From contig NZ_AJLS01000114.1 in the NCBI RefSeq assembly GCF_000307875.1, forward strand, positions 1 through 64,000: a DNA stretch of 64,000 nt, read 5' to 3'. Position 1 is the first letter of the stretch. The number at the start of each line of letters is the position of its first letter. A model generated the notes under the pieces. That model worked only from the letters and a program-made list of their open reading frames with translations. It did no database searches and was not told where the DNA came from. Below, piece by piece: positions 25,303-33,862 of this stretch. Origin of the DNA: Neobacillus bataviensis LMG 21833. GTDB taxonomy: Bacteria; Bacillota; Bacilli; Bacillales; Cytobacillaceae. The position numbers and the translations under genes were made by a program.

Positions 25303-26673
25303 ATGAGCAGACAACTACCAGTAAACAAAAATGAATATATAGATGTCCTTTTCCAAGATTTAACCCATGACGGGGCAGGGGTTGCGAAGGTGGACGGTTA
25401 CCCGCTATTTGTCCCCAATGGATTGCCGGGTGAAAAAGCTAAGATTAAGGTAATTAAGACCGGTAAAGGGTACGGGGTTGGCCGCTTAATCGAGCTTTAT
25501 GAAAAAAGCCCATACCGAATCGATATTGCGAGCAGCGAGCGCCACAAATACGGTGGTTGCCAGCTTGAACATATCAGCTATGAAGGTCAGCTGAAATACA
25601 AAGAAAATCAAGTACGGCAAGTCCTAACCAGAATTGGTAAATTGGAGGATGTGGTTGTACACCCGATTTTAGGGATGGAAAACCCATGGCATTACCGGAA
25701 CAAGGCACAGGTACCGGTCGGTGAAATAGACGGCAAATTGATTGCTGGATTTTTTAAACCGAGGAGCCATGAGATTGTCGATACAAATGAAAGCTTGATT
25801 CAATTGCCAGAAATTAATGAAGCAGTGCAGGCTGTAAAGGAAATTTGCAATGAACTTGGCATTTCTGCCTATCACGAAGAATCCCATAAAGGTGTACTAC
25901 GTCATATTATGGCACGGTACGGTCAACAGACTGGCGAGCTCATGGTTGTCGTTATTACCAGAACTGCAGATTTTCCACAGAAAAATCAGTTAGTCGAAAA
26001 AATTACTGCCCGGCTTCCAAAAGTAAAATCAATTGTTCATAATGTGAATTCCAAGCGGACAAACGTGATTATGGGAGAAAAAACGAGTGTCCTGTGGGGA
26101 AATGAAGTCATCTATGACTATATTGGCGACGTGAAGTTTGCTATTTCTGCGCTGTCGTTTTATCAAGTGAATCCTGTACAGACAAAGGTTTTGTATGATA
26201 AGGCACTTGAATATGCTGGACTTAGTGGTGAAGAAAGTGTAATTGATGCGTATTGCGGCATTGGCACGATTTCTTTATTTCTAGCACAAAGGGCACGGAA
26301 GGTTTTTGGGGTGGAGGTTGTTCCCGAGGCGATTGAGGATGCAAAACGAAATGCGGATCTGAATGGCATTACGAATGCGGAATTTGCGGCTGGGGAAGCG
26401 GAGATCGTCATTCCTAAATGGTATAAAGAAGGAAACACTGCAGATGTTTTAGTGGTTGACCCACCGCGCAAAGGCTGTGATGAAGCTTTACTGCAAACGA
26501 TTATTGAAATGAAACCCAAGAAGGTTGTTTATGTTTCCTGTAACCCGGCAACGTTAGCACGGGATTTGCGAATTCTAGAAGATGGAGGTTACAAAGCCGT
26601 TGAAGTGCAGCCGGTGGATATGTTCCCGATGACAACGCATTGTGAAGCGGTCGCGTGGTTGGAGTTAGCATAA
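25303..26673 (+). CDS. rlmCD: 23S rRNA (uracil-C5)-methyltransferase, RlmCD/RumA family
   Basis: This SAM-dependent enzyme forms 5-methyluridine in 23S rRNA; in Bacillus subtilis one such protein, RlmCD (YefA), methylates both U747 and U1939. The 456-residue length is usual. An N-terminal TRAM domain ([22 protein letters not shown]), the SAM motif [28 protein letters not shown] and the catalytic-Cys block [14 protein letters not shown] are all present. Of the family's Fe-S cysteines, only that in GGCQLEHI is obvious. The gene is a single unit with its own terminator. Confidence 0.92.
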   Translation: MSRQLPVNKNEYIDVLFQDLTHDGAGVAKVDGYPLFVPNGLPGEKAKIKVIKTGKGYGVGRLIELYEKSPYRIDIASSERHKYGGCQLEHISYEGQLKYKENQVRQVLTRIGKLEDVVVHPILGMENPWHYRNKAQVPVGEIDGKLIAGFFKPRSHEIVDTNESLIQLPEINEAVQAVKEICNELGISAYHEESHKGVLRHIMARYGQQTGELMVVVITRTADFPQKNQLVEKITARLPKVKSIVHNVNSKRTNVIMGEKTSVLWGNEVIYDYIGDVKFAISALSFYQVNPVQTKVLYDKALEYAGLSGEESVIDAYCGIGTISLFLAQRARKVFGVEVVPEAIEDAKRNADLNGITNAEFAAGEAEIVIPKWYKEGNTADVLVVDPPRKGCDEALLQTIIEMKPKKVVYVSCNPATLARDLRILEDGGYKAVEVQPVDMFPMTTHCEAVAWLELA

Positions 26674-26754
26674 TGAAAAAGTAAACTAGAACGGATTCTC
26701 AAGAAAGAATTTTGTTCTTTTATCATTTAGGTCATTCAATAATAAGAACATTAT

Positions 26755-26793
26755 ATTCCCTTAGATTCGGATATGAGTCTATGGGAATTTTTT
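26755..26793 (+). terminator. terminator after rlmCD
   Basis: ATTCCCTTAGA pairs with TCTATGGGAAT (one mismatch), followed by TTTTTT. Confidence 0.85.
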
Positions 26794-26796
26794 AAT

Positions 26797-27119
26797 CGGT
26801 TTGTAATATAAGCGTTGATTAGTTTTAGGGTAAGTCAATTTCATAAATTTATTTTATATAAAGATTCACCAAATGGTATTTTCATGTGTGTTATAGGTTA
26901 CATATGAAGACAGTCTCTCTGCTGGTGGAAAGGTAAAAAAATTACTCGTGAAAAAGCTGTATTTACAGCATTTTCATGGGTTATTTTTTTGAAGAAATTG
27001 AAGGATTTTTATTAGGTATTATGGATGCAATACTTGGAATAGATCTTGGTTTAATCTAGTTATCTAAATATAGGAAATATTATTGACAATTAAAAACTAT
27101 GATGCTACCATTCTTATAA
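26797..27119. other. intergenic stretch without a supported gene
   Basis: Only a short GCTGTA/TACAGC hairpin with a TTTTC tail (about 26949-26976) is visible. A 25-codon ORF after it encodes a hydrophobic peptide but has no ribosome binding site. I see nothing else. Confidence 0.5.
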
Positions 27120-27382
27120 ACCGAAGACGAGGGAGTTAAACTGTTAAACGATCTCACAGCGAATCCGGGATGGTGTAAGCCGGACAGATGCAGTAACAGC
27201 AAGTGGGCCTCTGAGGGCGAAGCGAAAGAATTTCTTTTAGTAGCTTAGACGTATAGCCAGCGTTATAGTGCTAAGGGTGTGTGTGCACTCTGCAGAGAGG
27301 GTATGTATGATACATATCAAACAAGGTGGTACCGCAAGTTAACACTTGTCCTTGAATTATTATTTAAGGACAGGTGTTTTTT
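27120..27382 (+). promoter_or_regulatory. T-box riboswitch leader
   Basis: This tRNA-sensing leader controls the three-gene operon downstream. Stem I is recognisable: GAGG/CCTC at the base, CTGTTA/TAACAG above the specifier loop, and a distal TCCGG hairpin containing GGATGGTGTAAG. The conserved T-box AAGGTGGTACCGCAAG is at 27323-27338. The terminator pairs AACACTTGTCCTT with AAGGACAGGTGTT, then T6. The specifier-loop strand reads CAAGTGGG. Alignment with glyQS suggests TGG (Trp); GTG (Val) is one base off. The TGGT bulge expects a tRNA with discriminator A, which argues against a standard tRNA-Trp. Confidence 0.9.
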
Positions 27383-27484
27383 ATTATTTTATGAGCCCAA
27401 ACAACTGTTGTAAAAAAATGAAAACAGCAGCTTTATTATTAATTGCAGTTATGTTGATTGCAAGTGTTGATAGGAGTAAGTGCC

Positions 27485-27829
27485 ATGGATGATAAATTTA
27501 CGCTATATAACTTAAAAGTAGAGGTTGTATCTACAGATATACCAATGGTATGCAGGCATAAGGAAGGGGACTATTTCTTAGTTATTGGGGAAGACCTTAT
27601 CTTCCCAGAAAATAATTCATTTTCCATGTATGCATTAAGTGCTATTTTGCCATTACTGCCTGCAAAGCAGCGGCCATTACACGCGAATGACTGGATGTTG
27701 TCCGATAGTGTAATTGCCTGCCCAGACCCGAACTGTGGTGCCAAATTTAAAATAAGCCGTATTGGAACGCAAGAATTTAGTCATGCGGATTGCACAATAG
27801 AACCAATACAAAAAGGAGATAAACAATAA
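27485..27829 (+). CDS. TIGR04076-like small conserved protein
   Basis: The 114-residue protein starts MDDKFTLYNLKVEVVST and ends with a cysteine pair region, CPDPNCGAKFKISRIG. This composition resembles the TIGR04076 family often found beside oxidoreductases; function is not known. TAGGAG lies eight bases before the ATG at 27485, so the TTG at 27458 is rejected. Its stop overlaps the aldo/keto reductase start by one base, so both are translated together under T-box control. Confidence 0.72.
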   Translation: MDDKFTLYNLKVEVVSTDIPMVCRHKEGDYFLVIGEDLIFPENNSFSMYALSAILPLLPAKQRPLHANDWMLSDSVIACPDPNCGAKFKISRIGTQEFSHADCTIEPIQKGDKQ

Positions 27830-28875
27830 TGGCAGAACGATTCGAACTAGCAAAAGATTATACAATTAGCAGAGTGATCAACGGCTGTTGGCAGCTATCA
27901 GAAGGCCATAGTTTACAAACAAAACTAGATATGCAAGATGTCATGAAGGCCTTCCATATGCTTGCTGAAAGAGGATTTACGACATTTGATTGTGCAGATA
28001 TTTATACGGGTACTGAAGAACTCCTCGGTGAATTTTTAACGGAACTAAAAGAAGGGAGCACTCTATCACCGCATGATATTCAAATTCATACTAAGTATGT
28101 GCCGGATATCAATTTGCTTAGTGAGGTCGATTACAATTATACAGAAAAAATAATTGACAGAAGTCTCAAACGTCAAAAACGAGATGTATTGGATCTTGTT
28201 CAGTTTCATTGGTGGGATTACAATGTGCCAGGCTATGTTGAGACAGCGGGAGATCTGTTAAAACTTAAAGAAAAAGGAAAGATCCGTAATATTGCCGTTA
28301 CAAACTTTGATACGAAGCATTTGCGCGAAATCGTTGATGCCGGTATCCCTGTTGTGTCTTGCCAAAATCAATACTCGGTGTTTGATAGACGTCCAGAAAG
28401 AGAATTAATAGATTATTGTAAAAGCAAAGGAATTTCCCTGCTGTGTTACGGTACATTATCTGGCGGTTTGTTAGCTGAAAAATGGATTGGCCAGACTTCG
28501 ATTCAACCCGAAACGCGCTCTCACGTTAAATATTTTCAGGTGATTGAAGATACTTTGGGCTGGGATGGCTATCAGGAATTGTTGGTACTGCTGCAAAGAA
28601 TCGCTAAAAAGCATTCTGTCAAGGTTTCTCAGATTGCTACAAAATATATATTAAGCGGGCAAGGTGTTGGGGCATCTATTATTGGAGTTAGAAATAGCAG
28701 GCATGTGGAGTCAAATACAAAAATATTTGCTTTCGAACTCGATCGTACTGATATCGAAGAAATAAAACAATTCTTAGACAACTATCCAATAGTAGATGGC
28801 GAACCGTTTGAGTTAGAGCGTACTGTTGATTCGAAATATCGCGATATTATGAAGATGAACTTAAATGAGAAATAA
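27829..28875 (+). CDS. aldo/keto reductase
   Basis: The 348-residue NAD(P)H-dependent oxidoreductase of the AKR TIM-barrel fold shows FDCADIYTGTEELLGEFL (catalytic Asp and Tyr), HTKYV with the Lys, DLVQFHWWDY (His) and the C-terminal cofactor segment GASIIGVRNSRHVESN. Substrate is unknown. It is the second gene of the T-box operon, between a TIGR04076-like protein and an NhaC-type carrier. An amino-acid-derived carbonyl compound is a possible substrate. Confidence 0.88.
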   Translation: MAERFELAKDYTISRVINGCWQLSEGHSLQTKLDMQDVMKAFHMLAERGFTTFDCADIYTGTEELLGEFLTELKEGSTLSPHDIQIHTKYVPDINLLSEVDYNYTEKIIDRSLKRQKRDVLDLVQFHWWDYNVPGYVETAGDLLKLKEKGKIRNIAVTNFDTKHLREIVDAGIPVVSCQNQYSVFDRRPERELIDYCKSKGISLLCYGTLSGGLLAEKWIGQTSIQPETRSHVKYFQVIEDTLGWDGYQELLVLLQRIAKKHSVKVSQIATKYILSGQGVGASIIGVRNSRHVESNTKIFAFELDRTDIEEIKQFLDNYPIVDGEPFELERTVDSKYRDIMKMNLNEK

Positions 28876-28933
28876 GAGAGAGTGTATGTTTAGTTTAGAA
28901 TAGAGAGTTTAGTAGAGGAGAGGGAGTTTCAAT

Positions 28934-30364
28934 ATGAATAAAAGACTTGAATTTAGAGGTGGCTGGGGAGCTGCGTTTATTCCAGTCGTTATTTTTCTGT
29001 TTTTCTGCATATTGTTTTTTATCGTTTTTAAAGCGTTCGAAATGTATGCTCTTGCAATGGGCGCTTTTGTCGCACTTATGGTTGGTGCAATTTTTGTAAA
29101 AAAGGGTAACTACAATCGTTTCTGGGATTCAGTCTATGAAGGCGTAAAGGAAGCCGTGCCGATTACAATCCTGCTGTTTGTCATCGGGATGTTTTCGGAG
29201 CTAATCAAAGCTACTAATATTTCGTCAGGTTTCGTATGGCTTGCAAACTTACTAGGCGTGGATGGTGGTTTATTCACTGCGTTTACATTCTTAGCAGTTT
29301 GTATCATTTCTACTGCAACTGGATCATCCATCGGGACAATGTTTACCTGCTTCCCTATTTTCTACCCGGCAGGAGTATTGTTGGGATGCGATCCTGCCGT
29401 TCTTGCGGGTGCAATCGTCAGTGCTTCTATTTTTGGTGATAACTTAGCTCCAATATCAGATACCACCATCATCTCTGCAGGAACGCAAGAATACACAAAA
29501 AAAGAAGGTTTTGCTGAGGTGGGCGGCTGTGTTGCTGCCAGACTGAAGTATTCCTTGGTCGCGGGTATTATCTCTTTTGTTCTGTTCTGGGTCTTCGGCG
29601 GCGGCGGCACGGTTGGAGTGGGCGCTTCGGATATTCTTGCGAAGAACATGAATCCTACCACACTGGTCATGCTGGTTCCGGTAGCCGTCATGTTAATTGC
29701 AGCAATCAAAACTCGCAATATCTATATAGCTATTACTATAGGTATCATTTTAGGGACAATAACAGGTCTGGCGTTTAACCTTTTAAATTTCGACAATATT
29801 ATTTCAGTTGTGGATGGTGCTCCGAAAGGATTCTTAACGGGCGGCATCAGCAGCATGATGGCAACAGTCACGCTGGTAATTTCAGTCTATGGTATAATGG
29901 GTGTGCTAAACGGTGCGGGAGTGCTTGAAAAAGTCACAAATGGCATACTTAACAGCAAAATGGGTCAGACGGTTCGCGGTGCTGAAATCGCTATGATGTT
30001 AGGTATTTCGTTCACAACTTTGATCTTCGGTGGTGTGACTAGTGCATCGATGACGACATTCGGAAAAGTACAGAATGAGATTGGCAAACGCGTTGGTTTG
30101 CATCCATACCGTCGTTCCTATCTACTGGATGGTTTTGCTAATGCTATCGTGCTGGTCATACCTTTTTTAAGTGTTTTTGTATTCCTAGGTGCTTTGCTGT
30201 CAAAAGGTTATGATTTTGTTTCACCGCTTTTACTAACACAAGTTAGCAGCGGTATGATCTATTGCATGGTACTGTTCTTGGTTCTGTTGTTCTCTATCAT
30301 AACGGGATGGGGCCGCGAATATGAAGGCTTGGAAGGGAAAGCGGTTAGCAATCCTCAAGAATAG
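28934..30364 (+). CDS. NhaC-family Na+/H+ antiporter-like transporter
   Basis: The 476-residue integral membrane protein has about 12 hydrophobic segments. It has the NhaC-type signature STATGSSIGTMFTCFPIFYPAG and GDNLAPISDTTIISAGTQEY. NhaC-family proteins exchange Na+ and H+ or, in T-box-regulated cases such as Bacillus YheL, are thought to carry amino acids. The T-box upstream favours an amino-acid-linked role. GGAGAGGGAG precedes the ATG, and a strong terminator follows. Confidence 0.88.
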   Translation: MNKRLEFRGGWGAAFIPVVIFLFFCILFFIVFKAFEMYALAMGAFVALMVGAIFVKKGNYNRFWDSVYEGVKEAVPITILLFVIGMFSELIKATNISSGFVWLANLLGVDGGLFTAFTFLAVCIISTATGSSIGTMFTCFPIFYPAGVLLGCDPAVLAGAIVSASIFGDNLAPISDTTIISAGTQEYTKKEGFAEVGGCVAARLKYSLVAGIISFVLFWVFGGGGTVGVGASDILAKNMNPTTLVMLVPVAVMLIAAIKTRNIYIAITIGIILGTITGLAFNLLNFDNIISVVDGAPKGFLTGGISSMMATVTLVISVYGIMGVLNGAGVLEKVTNGILNSKMGQTVRGAEIAMMLGISFTTLIFGGVTSASMTTFGKVQNEIGKRVGLHPYRRSYLLDGFANAIVLVIPFLSVFVFLGALLSKGYDFVSPLLLTQVSSGMIYCMVLFLVLLFSIITGWGREYEGLEGKAVSNPQE

Positions 30365-30384
30365 TAAAACAGGATACCAAGTTC

Positions 30385-30416
30385 GGCTCTCATAATATGG
30401 TGAGAGCCTTTTTTTT
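30385..30416 (+). terminator. terminator of the T-box operon
   Basis: GGCTCTCA and TGAGAGCC enclose an eight-base loop, followed by T8. Confidence 0.92.
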
Positions 30417-30619
30417 GCATCGAATCGAACCGGATAAATAAATAAGTTTTGAATCAATTCCTAAAATGGACTGAGCAAGGTACATGAAACGCATCTGTGG
30501 CTCTCTAAGCACATCTTTTCCCTTCTTCACCTCCACAAAGAAACAAGTTTCCAGATTGTAAACGAACATTTGCTTATACCAGGTCCATTCCATTCAAGCA
30601 AGAAGGATGGGACAACGGA

Positions 30620-30742
30620 TTAGTCTCTTTTCTTCCATTTTAGAAGTAGTTCTTCCTCATAAGGTATAGTGATTTTTTCAATCATCATAGTTGGCATAAT
30701 TGGCTCCCCTTTCCAATCCTTTTCAAAAGTATAGCTCACCAA
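30620..30742 (-). pseudogene. possible gene remnant, about 40 codons
   Basis: A minus-strand frame reads VSYTFEKDWKGEPIMP and ends with a basic LLLKWKKRD. AAGGGGAG is well placed before an internal ATG (25-residue product), but the frame is blocked upstream by TAG and resembles the C-terminus of a longer protein. No family is recognised. Nothing else is supported between 30417 and 30969. Confidence 0.3.
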
Positions 30743-30969
30743 TGTATGATTATTCGGCTACGGTATACATATAAATACCATATCCATAGCGTACTTCCAA
30801 TATTTCTTCTGAATAGAATTACTTAATCAATTATTTTAATTTAAATTATGTAAATAGATTATTGAGGCAGAGTTGAGTAACATTAGTAACATATGGCTGC
30901 CACATTTAAAGAAATATACAATAGCCAGGTGAAAATAACAATATTTCAAGAGTAAAAGGAGTGAAAACT

Positions 30970-31539
30970 ATGATCAATAACGAAAGACCACGAAGAATAA
31001 TTTTAGATTTAGCAGTTACTTTAGATGGATTTATTGAAGGGCTAAATGGAGAAGTTGATTGGTGCATCATGGATTCTGAGATGGGATTTATTAATTTCTT
31101 GAATCAAATTGATACTATTTTATATGGAAGAAAAAGCTACGATTTATGGGGACAATTTACTCCAGAAAGTGATGTTGCTGATACTGAAAAAGAAATGTGG
31201 GAAATAGTTCATAGTAAAGAAAAATATGTGTTTTCCAGGATACAAAAAGGGACTGATAGTAAAGCAATATTCATAAATAACAATATTCTTGAAGAAGTAA
31301 ATAAATTAAAGAATAAGCCTGGTAAAGACATCTGGTTATATGGTGGAGCAAGTCTTATTACAAATTTTATCAATTTAGGGCTTGTTGATGAATTTAGATT
31401 ATCTGTTCACCCTGTTATTTTGGGAGAAGGAAAACCGTTGTTTATTGATATAAAACAGAGGTTGGATTTGAAAATGGTTAATACAAGAACGTTCTCCTCT
31501 GGTGTTGTGCAACTAATCTATTATTTGAATAGGAATTAA
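30970..31539 (+). CDS. dihydrofolate reductase-like / RibD C-terminal domain protein
   Basis: The 189-residue protein has the RibD-C/DHFR-like fold: ILDLAVTLDGFIEGLNGEVDW at the N-terminus, LYGRKSYDLWGQF and the nucleotide-binding IWLYGGASLITNFINLGLVDEFRLSVHPVILG, broken here only for reading. Such orphan YyaP/YwjB-type reductases are widespread in Bacillus and their substrates are mostly unknown. AAAGGAG lies eight bases before the ATG at 30970; the GTG at 30961 overlaps it. Confidence 0.87.
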   Translation: MINNERPRRIILDLAVTLDGFIEGLNGEVDWCIMDSEMGFINFLNQIDTILYGRKSYDLWGQFTPESDVADTEKEMWEIVHSKEKYVFSRIQKGTDSKAIFINNNILEEVNKLKNKPGKDIWLYGGASLITNFINLGLVDEFRLSVHPVILGEGKPLFIDIKQRLDLKMVNTRTFSSGVVQLIYYLNRN

Positions 31540-31638
31540 TAATATTGCACATTCCAAAGATAAAATACAATAAATATCACAACCGAAGGCAAGAGGGGCT
31601 AACTTATTAAGCCCGTAAACTTCACCAGCACCTAAAAG

Positions 31639-31677
31639 AAGGCAACTAACCCAATTAAATAGGGTGTTGCCTTTTTA
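31639..31677 (+). terminator. terminator after the reductase gene
   Basis: AAGGCAAC..CCC and GGG..GTTGCCTT pair, with TTTTT. The left half, GGCAACTAACCCA, recurs at 35383-35395 next to an insertion-sequence remnant. Confidence 0.82.
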
Positions 31678-31813
31678 TGTTTCATGTAACGGAATAACAA
31701 AACAGTTTTGAATACGGACACTTCTGTAGCAGTGTCAATGTCTAGCCTTTACCTAAGTAATGTAGCCATTCTTAATTTATGCTAGATTTACTTTAAGTAA
31801 AATCCTTCGTTTC

Positions 31814-31860
31814 AATTATAAGAAAACGACTAGGCATCGCCTAGTTAATTTCTTATAATT
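31814..31860. repeat. long inverted repeat, 22-nt arms and 3-nt loop
   Basis: AATTATAAGAAA..CTAGGC at 31814-31835 pairs with GCCTAG..TTTCTTATAATT at 31839-31860, with three mismatches in the middle. It lies 27 bp before the broken CPBP gene. It has no T-run, so it may be an operator, an attenuator stem or a mobile palindromic unit. Confidence 0.6.
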
Positions 31861-31887
31861 ATGAATAAAAGAATCAGGGGGGAATAT

Positions 31888-32649
31888 ATGAGTTATTACG
31901 GTAAAGTAATAGCAGGTTTCATTGTGCTGGATTTGTATTTGAACGTGGGAATTGCGAAGTCAAGTTAATTTTTACTACAGGTTTTATTAGTTCTTTTGTT
32001 TTTTCCATTATTGAAGGGAATTTTAATGTTAACTAAGGTAAAAGAGTATAGAAGTATCGGAATCAGTTTTCATCCAAAATGGTGGAGAAATACGGTAATT
32101 GGGTTTATTATCGGTTTTTCATTTTGGCTGATGAAGTACATACTCGTTTATCTTTTTGGCGGATTTGAAATGACGGTTGGGAAGTCGTTCCCGGAAATGA
32201 TCATGTCACTTTTGATGGTGATGCTCACATTTTTGGTCGGATCTTTTTTAAACGACATCATCATCCGAGGGTATGTATTTGGGCATTTAAAAGAGAGAAT
32301 TCCTGTGAAATGGGTGTTTATCATTTCCCTTATACTTTATGCCCTAGATGACTCCTGGAATGAAGGGTTTAGTATAACTAACACGCTGTTTTCTCTTATC
32401 CTCGGACTATCGTTAACATATGCGGTTTATAAAACCGGTTCGCTTTGGGCGGACACCGGCATCCATTGGGGGCTGAACGTCTGCTATGGTATCTTTAACG
32501 GAACACTCGGTAGCTCAGATGGGGGAATCATAATATCTACGTACGAACCACAATCCATGTTTCTAGAAATGATCAGCTACATTGTGCCTTTGTTCATGTT
32601 TGTGTTCGTATATTTGATACGAAACAAATTTGTACGAGATAACGGCTAA
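31888..32649 (+). pseudogene. CPBP (CAAX/ABI-like) membrane protease homologue with internal stop
   Basis: A strong AGGGGGG precedes ATG 31888. The frame reads MSYYGKVIAGFIVLDLYLN..AKSS, meets TAA at 31966-31968, and then continues in the same frame without any shift as FLLQVLLVLLFFPLLKG to 32649. The full frame would give 253 residues. It has CPBP features (FLNDIIIRGYVFGHL, DTGIHWGLNVCYG); the usual EExxxR is NDxxxR, so protease activity is doubtful even in the intact form. Reinitiation at TTG/ATG codons near 31996-32026 could still yield a shortened protein. Confidence 0.72.
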
Positions 32650-32710
32650 GGGTACCTCTAGCCGTAACCTGTATGCTTATCACTAAATTCATTAACAGCA
32701 CTTTACCAAT

Positions 32711-33037
32711 TTAAAACACAAATCGTAATACCATTATAGAAATAATTCCAGCTACAACAGTTCCTAATAAACTGCGTGTGACAATCGCAATAATAAAAGT
32801 AGGCAATGCGGCAATTAGTTCAAGGTTTTTTTGCAAAGGTTCCAGTTTTCCGTTTGCCATTAGCAATTCCTGCCCCACTAAGGCTGCCATAACGGCAATG
32901 GGAACGTAGTTCAACCAGCGCATGGCCCATTCTGGCAGTTCAACACGACTCAGAATGGCAATTGGAAGCACTCTTGGAATGAATGTTACAAGGGCTGAGC
33001 CTAATATTATTAAAAGGATAGACCATCTTACTTCCAT
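32711..33037 (-). CDS. azlD: AzlD-type branched-chain amino-acid export subunit
   Basis: The 108-residue protein with four predicted segments begins MEVRWSILLIILGSALVTFIPRVLP, as is typical for AzlD, the small partner of AzlC. The frame is open upstream to 33169, but that extension lies inside azlC and gives a cysteine-rich nonsense peptide; the ATG at 33037 is therefore used. It overlaps azlC by ten bases. The pair exports branched-chain amino acids or analogues. Confidence 0.88.
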   Translation of the reverse strand: MEVRWSILLIILGSALVTFIPRVLPIAILSRVELPEWAMRWLNYVPIAVMAALVGQELLMANGKLEPLQKNLELIAALPTFIIAIVTRSLLGTVVAGIISIMVLRFVF

Positions 33038-33747
33038 TTTTCCACCGCCATTCCTATGGTTGAGGCAATGATTGTCGCCACAATCACACCTACACTTCCA
33101 GATGCCACTAAACTTACCCCTACAACAATAGCAACAGCACTTAGTGCCACAAGAACATCTTTCATCCATTTTCTTCGGCTAAACATCTGCAGGACAAGAA
33201 GGCCAATAAACATACCAGGCAATGCAAAATCAAGACCGAACTTTTCCGGATTCGAAATCCATGCTCCGAAAAATGCTCCTGCAATATTGGCGATGAACCA
33301 ATTTAAATAAGCAGTTATATTTAGACCATACATCCATTTTTCGCTGAGCCATTTCTTACTTGCTGCTTCATTCATTGCCACACCAAATGTTTCATCCGTA
33401 AGTAAAGATCCGATGAATATATTTTTGAAGGGGGTAAGATGACGGAAATAGGGCGATATAGCCGCGCTCATTAAAAGATGGCGGAGGTTAATAAAGAAAA
33501 TGGTAAAGATAATTGCTAGAGTGGGACTATTAGCCCCAATCATCGCGGCAGCAATAAATTGACCAGAACCTGCGTATAAAAGTAAGGATATTAGTCCAAT
33601 TTCAACAATCGAAAGTCCTGCTGTTTTTTCCACAACACCGGCCGCAAATCCAATACTTAAGTAACCAAGTACAGTGGGCAGACAATCACGTACACCGGCA
33701 AAGAAGTTGCTTTCTTCCCGCAAAAAGGTGTTATCACTTATGTTCAT
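33028..33747 (-). CDS. azlC: AzlC-family branched-chain amino-acid exporter
   Basis: The 239-residue membrane protein has AzlC hallmarks: VRDCLPTVLGYLSIGFAAGV, LLYAGSGQFIAAAMI, FFINLRHLLMSAAISPYF and LLTDETFGVAM. Together with AzlD it forms an export complex; in Bacillus subtilis AzlCD confers resistance to 4-azaleucine. It is transcribed divergently from a MocR-type regulator 115 bp away, whose operator-like repeats lie in the gap. Confidence 0.92.
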   Translation of the reverse strand: MNISDNTFLREESNFFAGVRDCLPTVLGYLSIGFAAGVVEKTAGLSIVEIGLISLLLYAGSGQFIAAAMIGANSPTLAIIFTIFFINLRHLLMSAAISPYFRHLTPFKNIFIGSLLTDETFGVAMNEAASKKWLSEKWMYGLNITAYLNWFIANIAGAFFGAWISNPEKFGLDFALPGMFIGLLVLQMFSRRKWMKDVLVALSAVAIVVGVSLVASGSVGVIVATIIASTIGMAVEKWK

Positions 33748-33802
33748 TCTCTTTCACCCACTTTTTCAGAATAATTTGTATGTTATTAACTTTATCATCT
33801 TC

Positions 33803-33841
33803 ATTGTATGGCTTCAATGATATAATTGTATGCAATACAAT
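33803..33841. promoter_or_regulatory. candidate MocR operator repeats
   Basis: ATTGTATG occurs at 33803-33810 and 33825-33832, 22 bp apart (about two helical turns). The second copy pairs with ATACAAT at 33835-33841 as a seven-base inverted repeat. Paired repeats two turns apart are typical targets of MocR dimers such as GabR. Confidence 0.55.
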
Positions 33842-33862
33842 TTTTTTCGAGAAGGGTGTTAT

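Noticed and set aside
26980-27059. 25-codon hydrophobic peptide (MGYFFEEIEGFLLGIMDAIL...)
   Set aside because: It looks bacteriocin-like but has no ribosome binding site and no immunity or export genes nearby.
27391-27492. 33-codon ORF between the T-box terminator and the TIGR04076-like gene, with a hydrophobic core (MKTAALLLIAVMLIAS)
   Set aside because: It has no ribosome binding site and overlaps the start of the next gene; it could be a leader peptide but nothing else supports it.
30390-30593. 67-codon minus-strand ORF
   Set aside because: It has no ribosome binding site, runs into the strong terminator of the nhaC operon and matches no family I know.
32711-33169. Long azlD frame with a cysteine-rich N-terminus
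   Set aside because: The extension lies inside azlC; the family start MEVRW at 33037 is normal.
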